Origin: Pseudoips prasinana
Lineage: Eukaryota; Arthropoda; Insecta; Lepidoptera; Nolidae
DNA: 64,000 nucleotides
Assembly: GCA_951640165.1 (NCBI GenBank)
Contig: OX621238.1
Location: 25,754,001 to 25,818,000 of the forward strand
Direction: 5' to 3'
In this document: positions 1 to 10,657 of the stretch, one piece after another
Numbering within the stretch: position 1 is the stretch's first letter
Layout of the letters: every line of letters begins with the position of its first letter
Program-made: the position numbers and the translations under genes
The notes under the pieces: generated by a model
What the model saw: only the letters and a program-made list of their open reading frames with translations
Told to the model about the DNA's origin: nothing
Database searches by the model: none

Positions 1-59
1 AGTACCCCGCGACACAGGGATTAAATTCACTAATGCGGGCGTTGTCTTTAAAAAAAAAA
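1..59 (+). repeat. SINE-A, 3' end fragment
   Basis: The sequence starts agtaccccgcgacacagg and ends gcgggcgttgtctt followed by a run of A. This is the 3' end of a tRNA-headed SINE whose fuller copies lie at 3424-3620 (minus), 30805-31000 and 42529-42711. The head lies outside the window. Confidence 0.75.
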
Positions 60-96
60 GAACTTCAATACTCTTAACAAAAATAAAACTGTTATT

Positions 97-316
97 ATAA
101 CAATCGATTAAACCATCTCAGACTGTGGATCCTGAAAAAAATCATTCTATTCCATCGGCGAATTATTTAATTAATTATATTATTTGTGTAAATTTCGACA
201 TATAACAATCAAACATTAAACCATCTCAGACTGTGGCTCCTGGAAAAATCATCCTATTCCATCGGCGAATTATTTATTTAATTATATTATTTGTGTAAAA
301 TTTGACATATAACAAT
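97..316. repeat. Two-unit tandem repeat, about 106 bp
   Basis: Two adjacent units each run from ataacaatc through aaccatctcagactgtgg and ccatcggcgaattattta, and a third unit has only its first 15 or so bases. The units differ by a few substitutions and short indels. The family is unknown. Confidence 0.8.
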
Positions 317-565
317 CAAACATTTCGCATGCTGTTCATCAGTAAAATAGATGTGACTAACCTAATACTAAGACCACCATTGTACTCTATTTTTAAGTGA
401 AATAAATAAAGTAAAGTAAAAAGACTGGTGTGATAGTGGCACAACACTGATATTATGCGCTACATATTTTAGTCTATGCCACAAGCCACGAGCGAGTGTC
501 AAAGACAAAATAAACGAAAGTAACAAACTGTTACTTGCTCTGTGGACGAACAACAAACGAGAGAC
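317..565. other. No recognisable feature
   Basis: Unassigned AT-rich DNA. Short open frames here carry no recognisable protein. Confidence 0.5.
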
Positions 566-577
566 GCGGTAAATCGA

Positions 578-975
578 GAGAGTTTTGGCGCCAACGCGGA
601 AAAGGACGCATCGAGGCTATGTTTTATTTTCAAAAACTGGTGTAAATTCGAGTTTTTATGTGAAATATGGTGGATTTTTAGACATAACATCTTCGACAAC
701 GTACACAAGTGGAGGAAAGTGCGATATAGCCGTGAATTGTGATTTTCCGTGTTGAAACCAAAACTCCATAGAAGCCTCTAGTAAAGTCTCCACTGCTTTA
801 CTGAGGTGGGACTATGACTTAACTGTGACGGACGTGTCGGACATGACTGTGACGGACGTGACGGACATGAATGACTGACTTTAAAATATAAACTTTGAAA
901 TAATACAACTGAAGACGAGGCGGTATGGTCACAGACCTTAGCCTGCCCAAAGAGGGCAAAAAAAAAAAAAAAAAA
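578..975 (+). mobile_element. Poly(A)-tailed retroposon with 12-bp target duplication
   Basis: A 398-bp insert begins gagagttttggcgcc and ends in about 17 A residues. The same 12 bases, gcggtaaatcga, flank it at 566-577 and 976-987, which marks LINE-mediated retroposition. It contains a 24-bp tandem duplication at 825-872 (gtgacggacgtg units). No tRNA boxes or protein are recognised, so it could be a SINE, a truncated LINE or a processed transcript copy. Confidence 0.75.
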
Positions 976-987
976 GCGGTAAATCGA

Positions 988-1772
988 ATGTTTACATTAG
1001 AACAGAAACATCTCATTATTAGAGACAGTATTTAAGAATAACAATGAAAGTTAAATAGTATTTACACATGAAGAACAAGGAACTGACAGATGAAACACTG
1101 TTGCTTGCATAGCCAAAATCAGTGTGTTAAATACGAAAGTGCGCCAAGTCTTAACAAAATGTTACCTCTGTAGATTAAAATGGAATATAATAATAATATT
1201 ATTTCTATTTAAACCCAAGCTTTATAAGTAAATTCTAGTGAATGCCTATCACTAAAATTTAAATACAAACACCTTTACGATAACATACATATAACGAAAC
1301 TTTGGTCGAATCATTATTTTAGTCAGGTTGTGTTAAATGGGTTTCGGCTAAGTGTCAGCTTAGACTTCGAACTTCTAAACCTATTATGTCCACGTTTAAT
1401 ATTAGTATCTGACGCCTCATAAACGGATCTACTCAAAGTAAATATTGAATAATTTAGCGTTAGTATAACTGTGTTATGCTGGAGATTTGAATAGAGATAC
1501 TCGTGTAACAGATTATGATAATCTGACTGACTTAAGCGTAACTAACTAATACAACGTCAACTTAATGTTAAGTCTGAGTATTTCTCGGAATGCTATGTCT
1601 TTGCGCTTGGCAACTATATATGTAGTTATATTACCTACCTACCTAACACCAAACTTAACTAAGGGTAACTTAAAAGAGTATAGATCATATTAATAGGCTG
1701 ACATCACCCAATTGTATCCAAAAAAGGAGCTAAAACCGATAAAATATAATCATGTAGGTACCTCATAATTTA
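988..1772. other. No recognisable feature
   Basis: AT-rich unassigned DNA without a coding region, tRNA-like box or long repeat that I could recognise. Confidence 0.5.
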
Positions 1773-1982
1773 ACGGGCCGGTTGGCGTGGTTGGTAAATG
1801 CTTGCCTTTCACGCCGCAGGACAGATATTTGGGTGCATCAACATGTCTATTTGTCCTGAGACTGGTTGTGATTTTTATTTCCAGATAAAAAGTTGTGTAT
1901 GTAATATATCAGTTATCATACCATAGAAAATGCTTTGCTTAGTATGCGATCATATGGCCGTGTGTGAATAATGTCCCAGGAT
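1773..1982 (+). repeat. SINE-B copy, internal deletion
   Basis: It has the SINE-B head (ggttggcgtggttggtaaa), then tgcttgcctttcacgccg, and the tail tggccgtgtgtgaataat then gtcccaggata. The B-box segment (ggttcgattcc in other copies) is missing between gccgcag and gacagatattt, so this copy is probably transcriptionally dead. Confidence 0.75.
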
Positions 1983-2421
1983 AATAATAACAATTATACC
2001 AATTGTTGGCGCTTGGTGTTTTTTAGACTTATTTTTTTTTCTATCGAAGATTAGTTTTTGGGTCGTGATTTGGGATAAATGAAGTTCTTTAAAATATCGT
2101 CCAATTAAACATCCGCCACTCGTGCGGCTCGCTCCGCCCTCGTCTCTAGCTAGCAGCACACGCATTCTGCATGCACCGCTGCTATGGGTATTCTAGATCA
2201 TTCTTTTCACGTGTTTTCTATGATCAGCTGGCCGGATCTTAACAGCAGCTCATCACATCTCATCATCACCAAGCACATCTCATCAGCCCAGAAAGGAACA
2301 CAGGAGGTCAGCTACAGCCAGTTCCCTATTCCCTGAACTTTTTCCCACATGAGTGAATATGCTCCCGTTCACAAGCATAATTGACAAATCCTTTAAGGAA
2401 ATGATTTATCAATAATAATAA
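1983..2421. other. No recognisable feature
   Basis: Unassigned DNA between two SINEs. It includes a short run of catcatcac-type triplets near 2250-2290. Confidence 0.45.
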
Positions 2422-2780
2422 TGTCCGCATAGTCGGATATCGGCCACGGCGGCCAGTCTCAAGAGAGATTAGCCATCTGCGCGGGACATATTATAGTGCT
2501 CAAGTGTGTGCGCAAACACAGGAGCACTTTCTATTCCATTACTCTCATGATCCGATGGTACGCCACGTGACACGACCGGAAAGATGTCAGGTACAGGACC
2601 GACGGCTTTACGTGCTCTCCGAGGCACGAGGGTATAATACCACCAACTCCTAGATTTCGGGCTGATGCTGAGAAATTTTTCTTTTTACAGAAAAGTTCCA
2701 AAATCACTTTTGTCCTGACCCGGAATTTGAACCCACGACCTCGTTCTTTGCGGGTGAACACGCTACCGCTAGACCAACAT
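2422..2780 (-). repeat. SINE-C, near full length
   Basis: Read on the minus strand it starts with a tRNA-like head (tctagcggtagcgtgttca) and a damaged B box. The body includes gtgcctcggagagcacg-like and ccggtcgtgtcacgtgg, and the end reads gacatt rather than poly(A). The same family occurs at 18988, 54378, 55415, 62332 and 63367. The body is what other copies share best. Confidence 0.8.
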
Positions 2781-3423
2781 AAAAAATTTATCAATTAGGC
2801 TTGTGAATTGTAAATTTGTGCAATGGCTTTAATTATTATTATCTTTCTCTACAGATCCTCACCAACATCAATAAGAATTACAGGCAGCTAAGTTGCAATA
2901 AAACTGCCCTCATTAGATGGAGCACGGGAGATTTGCCTCGGTCCGAGGTTCCTGATCCGAGTTTACTGTGAACGCCGTTGCGGTTACCACGCAGGGATAA
3001 TGTTTACAACAGCGATCGGTATTTCTGGATTAAAACTGGAACATAGGAGCGCTTGAGAACGCCGGAATCCGATTTGCTTGGGCTTTCGTAGATCATGATA
3101 TATATGTATGTCTATCTATGTAATGATCAGCAAAACCCCTAGCCAAGTAATTGACTATTTGTTTAGACAACTGCCACGTAGACACGCAGCTTCAGCTTAC
3201 GAACGATGCTAGGCCATGATAACTGAATGTTATCAGATGGCTCCAGGTTGAGGGCCATCTGACAACTTCTTTTACTTTTTTTTTGTACTGACTTACTCAA
3301 ATATAAAACCTAAATAAGCTTTACTTTTAAATGTGATCAAAAAGGCGGTAGGTTCTCAAATATATGCATATTCTTTTGTGGATTTATTTATAAAGAACAC
3401 CAATTACAGATCATTAAAGATAT
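2781..3423. other. No recognisable feature
   Basis: Unassigned DNA. A short hairpin lies at about 3229-3266 (gttatcagatggc and gccatctgacaac arms). Confidence 0.45.
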
Positions 3424-3620
3424 TTAAAAAAAAGCAACGCCCGCACTTAGGAATCTAAACCCTGTGTCGCGGGGTACTTTACAAACATGTACTAGACGGA
3501 CAAAAATGACATCCAGACTCAGAACAACTATTTATGGGTCACACAAATAGTTGTCCGGGAGGGACTCGAACCCGCGACACGAAGCGGCGTGTGTCTTAGC
3601 TGCTGCGCCACACGTGCAGT
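3424..3620 (-). repeat. SINE-A, full length
   Basis: On the minus strand it runs from actgcacgtgtggcgcagca (A-box region) through a B box in gcgggttcgagtccc, caactatttgtgtgaccca and gtaccccgcgacacaggg to poly(A). The A and B boxes indicate a tRNA-derived SINE read by RNA polymerase III. Confidence 0.85.
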
Positions 3621-3721
3621 CTATTATTGTTATATTATTACAATAATCATTTAAAACATTAATATTGATTTTAAAATACAATCATTGTCACAGTAATGCA
3701 TGTATGTACGACTATTATAAT

Positions 3722-3873
3722 TCGGGTTTGAGTTACGCAAGGGACAACTATTAGTGTGTCCCATATATTGTTGTTCTGAGTCTGGGTGTGCTGTGTCTGT
3801 GAATTTTATTGCAAGTTTGTAAAGTCCCCCACGAAAAAGTGATATAATTCTCTAGAGAGGACGTTGTCTTTTT
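3722..3873 (+). repeat. SINE-A, old degenerate copy
   Basis: Matches to SINE-A are gacaactatt, gttgttctgagtctgg, gtttgtaaagt and ggacgttgtcttttt. The head is mostly lost. Confidence 0.6.
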
Positions 3874-4330
3874 AATGAATGAAGAAATAGATTAACAGTC
3901 TCAAGAGATAAGCATAGTTGTAATAGGGATTAAATATAATGACCACCATAAAATGCTTTGATACCCTCCGTTTTTTAACCAAAAATAGAAACTTAACACC
4001 AGAAAAATAAAGTCTAAAAATACAATAGTACTTGCAATTTAAGTCACGACTGCACTTCAAAGTGTATTCGAACACCAAATGTAGTAAATGATCACCAAAT
4101 CTTAGCGAGCAAATTAATGTGTTATTTCTGCCTAAATAAACCTCTGTGATTGCCACAAAATGTAGGCTTATTACCAAAAAAGTATTATGATGCCATATTG
4201 AGTCATGTGTCCGGTTTGCAATACCCTCCCTTTGTTATTAATTAGAAGAGGACTTACTTTTTAATGTTTGTTTGAATAATTTAAAAAAAGACGATTAAAA
4301 TTTTTTTGTGACTTTTTTCTTTTTATTTTT
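3874..4330. other. No recognisable feature
   Basis: AT-rich DNA. Pieces such as atgatcaccaaat resemble, inverted, the 119-bp tandem repeat at 4750-5045, so it may be a relict of that repeat. Confidence 0.4.
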
Positions 4331-4341
4331 GTGACAGAAAC

Positions 4342-4522
4342 GAATCGCTGCAAAACCGACTTCACGTAGTCGTGTTTGCCCTACCCCTAGAGTCTAATGT
4401 AAGCCCGCGTAGGCGCGGAGGGGTGGGGCGGCCCGCGAGCTGCAGGAGTAGGTGGTGAGCGTTAAAACCATCTGCGACGATAAGCTCGCGTGGGGCCGCC
4501 CAAACCCCGCAGCGCCGGAGCC
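4342..4522. mobile_element. GC-rich 181-bp insertion with 11-bp target duplication
   Basis: The direct repeat gtgacagaaac lies on both sides, at 4331-4341 and 4523-4533. The insert is far richer in GC than its surroundings and contains an imperfect inverted pair (gcggcccgcgagc and gctcgcgtggggccgc). There is no poly(A) and no recognisable tRNA box. The family is unknown: it could be a tail-less SINE or a DNA element with a long target duplication. Confidence 0.6.
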
Positions 4523-4749
4523 GTGACAGAAACAATGCTTGCTGCATAATAATTATCTTTATATTTAAGTTCTAATTTGATTTAGTTAGTGTGCATAATT
4601 AGTCAGTATTTTTTATATAACTTTGAAATATTTTGTTAGAAAAAAGGGAATATACAGATATCGATTTAAATACATGCCTTATTATTTACATAAATCGGAT
4701 AACGAGATATTATTTTTTGCATGTCATTTTAAATTGAAATGTGTTTAAT

Positions 4750-5045
4750 AATTTGGTGTTCATTAACAATTTTTGGGTTAACCATGATTTTTTTGGAGTC
4801 AGTTTGCTTAAACAGAATAGCAAGATGTAAATACTTTGGTTATAATTTTACATTAAAATGCTGGTTTAATTTTGGTGATCATTTATTACTTATGGCTTAA
4901 CAATGATTAATTTGGAGTCATTTTGCTTAAATAGGATAGCAAAATGGTGAAACTTTGGTTATAATTTTACATTAAAATGCGGGTTTCATTTTGGTGATCA
5001 ATTACTATTTTTGTCTGTTATATGTTACTATATTTGGTGGTAAGT
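4750..5045. repeat. 119-bp tandem repeat, about 2.5 units
   Basis: The marker ttggtgatc (ttggtgttc in unit 1) recurs at 119-base spacing. Each unit also carries ttggagtca, tttgcttaaa and ggttataattttacat then taaaatgc. The third unit is cut short after ttggtgatca. Confidence 0.8.
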
Positions 5046-5164
5046 TAAACATAAGCCGTTGTAATATATAGGTTTATTTACTTTTTTAATAATAATCCTA
5101 ACCCGATCTTCAAAATCACCCTTAAGTTATTAATTAATTTCACATATAAGCTCATACAAGATTG

Positions 5165-5322
5165 ACAGTTTTTTTAAAGACAACTCCCGCACTAGGGATT
5201 CTAATCCCTTCGTCGTGGGGTGCTTTACAAACATACAATAGACGGACACAAATTACATCGAATAACTATTTATGACTCACACAAATAGTTGTCCGGCCCG
5301 GGACTCAAACCCGCGACACCTA
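5165..5322 (-). repeat. SINE-A, head-truncated
   Basis: It is a minus-strand copy from cgggtttgagtcccggg to the gcgggagttgtcttt tail and poly(A). The A-box end is missing. Confidence 0.8.
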
Positions 5323-5677
5323 ACGAAAGATTTATAATTATTAAAGTTCGCACACTATCACACACAACTGCGCGTGATCTTTGATGGTATTCGAGAGCAG
5401 AACTCAATTTTAAATTACAATATATTTGTTTAAGACCCGTTGTGTCCATAGATTGTTGTAGGTATAACATAGTTCTTCAGACTATTTTAGAGCAATCCCT
5501 ACACATTTGAAGCCAGGTCCTTTGCCATATCATATATCACGCAGTGAGCTTCCCGTCACACGCAGAACAGTTCACTTCAGTCAAACTCCTGTTTCTACAG
5601 TGCTAGGGAGGCAGATTACTCCCGAGCAACATGGTTGAATGGCATGACCATAAACGATATCCTAGTAATATTATAAA
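5323..5677. other. No recognisable feature
   Basis: Unassigned DNA between SINE-A and a Helitron-like copy. Confidence 0.45.
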
Positions 5678-5838
5678 TGTGAAAGCTTATGAGTACGGAT
5701 GTTTGTTATTCTTTTCCACAAAAACTATGGAACGGATGCAACTGAAACTTTGTATATAATATAGCTTATATATCCAAGTAACACATAAACTATAATTTAT
5801 AAAGATTAACGCATGTGAAACCGCAGGTACCGCTAGTT
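5678..5838 (+). mobile_element. Short Helitron-like element
   Basis: It starts atcctagtaatattataaat and ends with a degenerate hairpin region (aaccgcaggtaccgctag) in ctag followed by t. This is the terminal layout expected for non-autonomous Helitrons (CTRR end, insertion next to T). Related copies are at 32284-32485 and 37418-37600. It has no coding capacity. Confidence 0.6.
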
Positions 5839-6244
5839 CTTTAATAAAATAATGGTTCTATTTTATTTTGTTTAAACAATAAACTATACTTTTTTTATAT
5901 TCTTACACATATAAAAAAGTCCTGCAACTATAAAAAAATTAAAAAAATGTGTAGCTTTCAAATAAAAATATAATGTTGTGAAAATCGTATAGTCATGCCT
6001 AGTCTAGTAATAATACGCTAGAATTAGTCTTTAATTGAATCGTTATGCCTGGAAGAGATCGCACCTAGCGATAAGGACGCCATTTGTACAATCTTAACAT
6101 ACTCATAGTTCTTTTTATGTATTATTTTTTGTGTACAGTAAAGAGTTACTTACTGTATTGGTTTTAGAATATTTATCGACATTACACCCTTTAAGTTCCT
6201 GCCTTATTTATTTATTTACTATAACTTTTATTAATTTATTTATA
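5839..6244. other. AT-rich flank of mariner-1
   Basis: No gene is seen. It ends in the TA target (6243-6244) used by mariner-1. Confidence 0.5.
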
Positions 6245-7532
6245 TTAGGTCTTTACCTATGAAATTGCCGTTCTGCAGTACTGGCCATTTCAAATCAAAA
6301 TAATTTTTGTTTGGCTAAGAATTCTAATTTCAAATTAATTTTATTTTAAAAACATGGATTCTTTTTTCCAAAAGTAGTCATTTCTTTATTGATTAGTGTT
6401 ACATTTTCATCGCATTTCAATCTTTTTCGTCATCATGGATACGTTAAAAATTCGAGTAATTATGGAATATGAGTACCGTCGTGGCAGCAACGCGGCACAA
6501 GCGGCACGCAACATCAACGACGTTTACGGAGCTAACACTACAAACCAACGCACCACCTGTTATTGGTTTGCTCGCTTCCGTTCTGGAAATTTCGACCTGA
6601 AAAATGAACCTCGCGGTCGTCCGAAGACTTTGGTCGACAATGACGAATTAAAGGCGGTTGTGGAAGCTGATGATACACAATCTACGGCTGAATTAGCAGC
6701 AGCTTTCGACGTTAGCGTCAAAACAATATTGGTCCATTTGCGTCAAATTGGCAAGGTAAAAAAGCTTGACAAATGGGTGCCCCACGAACTCAATGATCGC
6801 CAGCGCGAAGTACGCGTCGAGACGTGCCTTGCACTGCTCAACAGCCACACAAATGAAGGAATTTTGAACCGCATTGTTACCTGCGATGAAAAATGGATTC
6901 TGTTTGATAACCGCAAGCGCTCAGCAAGTTGGTTGGATCCTGGTTCAGCACCTAAACAATGCCCTAAACGAAAACTTACCCCTAGAAAAGTGATGGTCAC
7001 TGTTTGGTGGTCTAGCGCCGGTGTGATTCATCACAGCTTCTTACCAAACGGGGTGAGTATTACTGCAGATGTGTACTGTGAAGAACTGAGCACAATGATG
7101 GAGAAGCTGGCGCATCTCCAACCAGCATTGGTCAATCGCTCGTCTCCGCTGCTCCTGCACGACAACGCGCGACCTCATACTGCACAGCAGACGGTCTCCA
7201 AGTTGCAAGAACTGGGGTTGGAAGCTCTCCGTCATCCGCCCTACTCACCAGACCTTGCGCCTACAGACTACTACTTTTTCCAGAATTTGGATAACTTCTT
7301 GGCGGGAAAAAAATTCAATACCCGAGAGGCAGTACAAAATGCCTTTGAAGAATTTGTTGCCTCCCGTCCAGCTGATTTCTTTAAGAAGGGCATCAATAAA
7401 CTGCCACTGCGATGGCAAAGATGCATTGATTGCATGGGTGATTACTTCGATTAATACAAATAAAAAAATTCATGAAAAAAATTCGTTTAAATTTTTTCAT
7501 ACAAAACGGCAATTTCATAGGTAAAGACCTAT
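6245..7532 (+). mobile_element. Mariner-1, complete Tc1/mariner element
   Basis: A 1,288-bp element with terminal inverted repeats of about 28 bp (ttaggtctttacctatgaaa at the left; the right end reads ggtaaagacctat). They mismatch only at the outermost base and near the inner end. It is flanked by TA at 6243-6244 and 7533-7534. It holds one intact transposase gene and matches mariner-2 (15776-17063) except at two positions that I can find, so both are very recent. Confidence 0.97.
6435..7454 (+). CDS. Mariner transposase, cecropia-like, intact
   Basis: This 339-residue enzyme cuts its own element out and reinserts it at TA dinucleotides in the nucleus. The N-terminal half has the helix-turn-helix pair typical of mariner: the first ends near NINDVYG, and the second, around residues 70-100, is followed by HLRQIGKVKKLDKWVPHEL. 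The catalytic D,D34D triad is visible: TCDEKW (Asp151), HDNARPH (Asp243) and YSPDLAPTDYYFF (Asp278), with 34 residues between the second and third. The C-terminus RWQRCIDCMGDYFD is characteristic of cecropia-type mariners. I chose the ATG at 6435 (MDTLKIRV) over the in-frame ATG at 6396 because family proteins begin near here. There is no stop or frameshift and the length is normal, so it may be active. That is inferred from sequence only. Confidence 0.95.
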   Translation: MDTLKIRVIMEYEYRRGSNAAQAARNINDVYGANTTNQRTTCYWFARFRSGNFDLKNEPRGRPKTLVDNDELKAVVEADDTQSTAELAAAFDVSVKTILVHLRQIGKVKKLDKWVPHELNDRQREVRVETCLALLNSHTNEGILNRIVTCDEKWILFDNRKRSASWLDPGSAPKQCPKRKLTPRKVMVTVWWSSAGVIHHSFLPNGVSITADVYCEELSTMMEKLAHLQPALVNRSSPLLLHDNARPHTAQQTVSKLQELGLEALRHPPYSPDLAPTDYYFFQNLDNFLAGKKFNTREAVQNAFEEFVASRPADFFKKGINKLPLRWQRCIDCMGDYFD

Positions 7533-7534
7533 TA

Positions 7535-7775
7535 TTTACTCCCCCACACACTGGCTTGCACTATCATACCGTGAACGTCACGAGTACCAACGGAAGATCA
7601 GCGCTGGTTGTAACCCAGCAAATGCTGAGATGGTGACCCTTTCGGCAGCACACACAAGACCTATTGCGTAGTGTTAAACTATGTAATTGTTTGTTTTTTA
7701 AATGTATTTAGTTAGTTTTGTTTGTAAATTTCTTGTATGTCTATGTCGAATAAATGTATTTCTTCTTCTTCTTAT
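7535..7775 (+). repeat. Probable retroelement 3' end with TTC tail
   Basis: It contains cgtcacgagtaccaacgga, then agatcagcgctggttgtaac, an aataaa signal at about 7750 and a terminal (ttc)n. This looks like the 3' end of a LINE or LINE-driven SINE. The 5' side was cut by, or lies left of, mariner-1. I cannot assign a family. Confidence 0.45.
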
Positions 7776-8165
7776 AGTTATATAAGCTTAGATCTTCTTC
7801 CTCTGGTTTTGGCCCAGTATTAGTATTACATGGAAATATTTCATTAAATAACTATTTGCGACTTATAATAAAAGTATAACCCAAGTAAAGCTCCTTTTAT
7901 AGATAACCAATAAGAATAAACTAAGCTAAGATAACAAAAATCTTTGACGTTGATACGAAAATATGATTTAATTTGAAATCCTTACTTCATTAGTCAAACA
8001 GACTGATCTAATAACATAGACTACTTTTAATGTAAGAGTATCTAAAGCATTAATTTTTGAAATAATAAACATTTCGTCGAAATCTATGCTTATGATCACA
8101 AAACAGTGAATATAAATCAAAAACATCAAATATATTTCATTAAACTATTGCCTTTGCCATCTAAA
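7776..8165. other. No recognisable feature
   Basis: Unassigned AT-rich DNA. Confidence 0.5.
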
Positions 8166-8201
8166 ATTTTTATATATCTAATAGATTAGATATATAAAAA
8201 T
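8166..8201. repeat. 36-bp near-perfect palindrome
   Basis: Two 17-bp arms (atttttatatatctaat and its complement) are separated by 2 bases. Confidence 0.85.
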
Positions 8202-8729
8202 CATAGATAGTAATTAAGATATTATTAGATACTCTAATATTTTGAACAAAATTAAGAAACCAATATGGAGGATAGATTCTTATTGTAATCACCTCATCCC
8301 GTGGGGGGGCCTTGAAGTCGTCCCGAGGGTATAATTATATTCCAGAGAACGGGCAGCAGCGTTCTTACACGCTTTATATTAGCTCCACTAGTATGTTTGT
8401 AACTGACTCCTTTAGACTCCCTTAGATTTCATTCCTACTTTGTAGATTTATCGAGGACCGATGACAATACACTAATTTGATAAGATTATTCCATTATTCA
8501 ATTTTCAAAATAAGCCAATTTATATAATTTTTATCTATCGTCGATAAGGCAGGAATTGATGTTAAAGTTATTAATAGTTTTTAAAAACTAAAACAATCGT
8601 ATTTATAGACAAGTTAACTAAAAAATAGTTAAAAAAACTAAAATACACGCTTTATATAAAATTCAAGTAAAGAATAGAAAAGATTTTTTAAACTATTATT
8701 TTGACTTCTTTGAACATCTACTACGATCG
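8202..8729. other. No recognisable feature
   Basis: Unassigned AT-rich DNA with a short patch around 8298-8340 of higher GC. Confidence 0.45.
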
Positions 8730-8872
8730 CCAACCACTCTGCCAAGAGCGTGGCGATTATGGCATATCCTTCCAAATGATGGACACAATTAATTGTGAAA
8801 ATCATTTTGGGAGGCCTTTGTCCAGCAGTGGATGTCATTCGCCTAACACGATGATGATGATGTATAATTTTC
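8730..8872 (+). mobile_element. RTE-type LINE 3' end fragment
   Basis: It ends ggaggcctttgtccagcagt then ggatgtcattcgcc and (atg)n, which is the 3' end seen in several RTE-type LINE copies here (31028, 44300 minus, 49475 minus, 61253). Only the last stretch before the triplet tail is present. Confidence 0.65.
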
Positions 8873-9099
8873 GAAAAACATGAAAATATAATACACAAGG
8901 GTAATTCAAATTTTAACCTAACACCACAGTTACTATTTGCTGCAACATTAACTGCAATGGGTGCACTTTCTTTCATGCACTGAAAATGTTTCACACCACA
9001 ATTTATACATTTACAAAATGTCACCCTGTGCTTATTTTGTGTATCAGCCATGGTTCTTGGTAATAAATTATTTTCTATTTCATTTTTATTACTGACCAT
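8873..9099 (-). other. Unassigned minus-strand open frame
   Basis: The minus strand is open from the ATG at 9099. It continues into the RTE tail and ends at 8638, giving a 153-residue frame. The upstream part contains a cysteine cluster (CKCINCGVKHFQC), but I recognise no domain. The last half is antisense RTE tail, so the frame as a whole is unlikely to be a gene. Confidence 0.15.
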
Positions 9100-9851
9100 A
9101 TATAATAAATAATATAATATATATGCCCGGCGGCGGTTTGCGCATGATGCAGCTTTTAAAGCTAAATGTAAAATATTTACGGTGATAAAGTTACAAACGA
9201 TAAACTATAAACTAACACATTCATATTTCAGAATTGATTTTTTTATGTAAATTGTTAATAATATATGTATAGTTATAATTAAATATTTCAAATTTAAAAA
9301 GTTTTCATAAGTAATACGCGCCTATATATGTTATTAGTCAAGAATACTTGGAGTTAACACTACACACTAAACAAATCGATCAGTAGTATTTAAATTGCAT
9401 ATATGTAAGTTAAATGCAATGTTCACTTTACATTGAATCAGTTAATTTATTTTATAGAAAGCGTCTAATTTTTTCTGTGTATTTCACGGTACATTGAGTT
9501 ATTGCTGAATAAACTATGTATACGGTAGATCTTATATTTTGTATACTGTGAAGTGAAAAGCGAATATTGAATATCCACTATTTGTCAATAATTGAAAAAG
9601 CTCAAAAGCTCTATTCTGTATGTGATCTGGTGAAGCAGTAATCTCAACTGGCCGCCTGGTCACGTATTTTGGTATTATAGCAAACGGAATACTGGCATCG
9701 TCTGGTTATTCAGGACTACACCAAACATCTTCGTTGGCTTTAATCCAGGGTACTAATTTCAGGAGTTAGGAACTACTAGATGTGCCTCCAAATTGAAAAA
9801 CAAAAGCAAAAATGTTTCGTCACGCTGCAGTTTGATACTATATGATATATT
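9100..9851. other. No recognisable feature
   Basis: AT-rich unassigned DNA. Confidence 0.5.
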
Positions 9852-10022
9852 CTGAAGGGCCCCCGCGTGATTAGTAGATGCTTGCCTTTCACGCCGCAGG
9901 TCGTGAGTTCGATTCTCACCCAGGACAGATATTTGTCTGCATGAACATGTTTCCATAGTGCAAGCTCTGCTTAGTTTAGGATCGGATTGCTTTGTGTGTA
10001 ATCAATCACCCAGGATATTATA
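9852..10022 (+). repeat. SINE-B, shortened copy
   Basis: The head is present, including tgcttgcctttcacgccgca and a B-box-like gagttcgattctcaccc. The middle is deleted from aacatgtttcc to the tail cacccaggatatta. Confidence 0.75.
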
Positions 10023-10325
10023 TTATACTATACCCTAAAACGGAAAACTTTAAATAATTATCATACAATTAATTTTCGTTTGAATCCTTTTAACACAGAA
10101 AACTTCCGTCCACTCACTTGTTACTAAAGTACTATAATAAAGGCCAGATCACTAGTTAAAGCAGAGCTCATGTTCGTAATAATAATATGTAGGTGATATG
10201 CTTATCTTTTTATGTAATTAACTGTAGTATTACTACACTTTATTATATAAAAATATAACCAGTACAATATTTATAGAAAAATATGATACAAAAGAGACGC
10301 GAATTAAAAATATCCTCAATTTTAA
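10023..10325. other. No recognisable feature
   Basis: Unassigned AT-rich DNA. Confidence 0.45.
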
Positions 10326-10534
10326 CCGTTTTTTATTTATTTTTTTATTTATAACTTTATGCACATCAAATGGTACAAAGGCGGACTTAATGCCCAAGGC
10401 ATTTTCTGCCAGTCGACCTTAGGGTGGTGCAGAGATAGCATGGTAGGTGCACGGATGATACAATTATCCGAAAGTATGAAAGTAAGGGCTATACTAAGCT
10501 ACTTCTAAAGTAGTAAGAACTGGACAACACAATA

Positions 10535-10632
10535 CTATACTATAAAATACTATATTATACAATACTATACTATATAATACTATACTATACTATATGATAC
10601 TATACTATACTATATGATACTATACTATAGAA
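10535..10632. repeat. Short tandem repeat, atactatact units
   Basis: About 98 bp of interrupted 5- and 10-base units inside the LINE 3' UTR. Confidence 0.85.
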
Positions 10633-10657
10633 TCCGATCATGAACCATATATTTAAC

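Noticed and set aside
6743..7235. Minus-strand open frames across mariner-1 (and the same in mariner-2)
   Set aside because: They are antisense shadows of the transposase gene.
8638..9099. 153-residue minus-strand protein
   Set aside because: Half is antisense RTE tail (poly-His from the triplet repeat); the rest is unrecognised.
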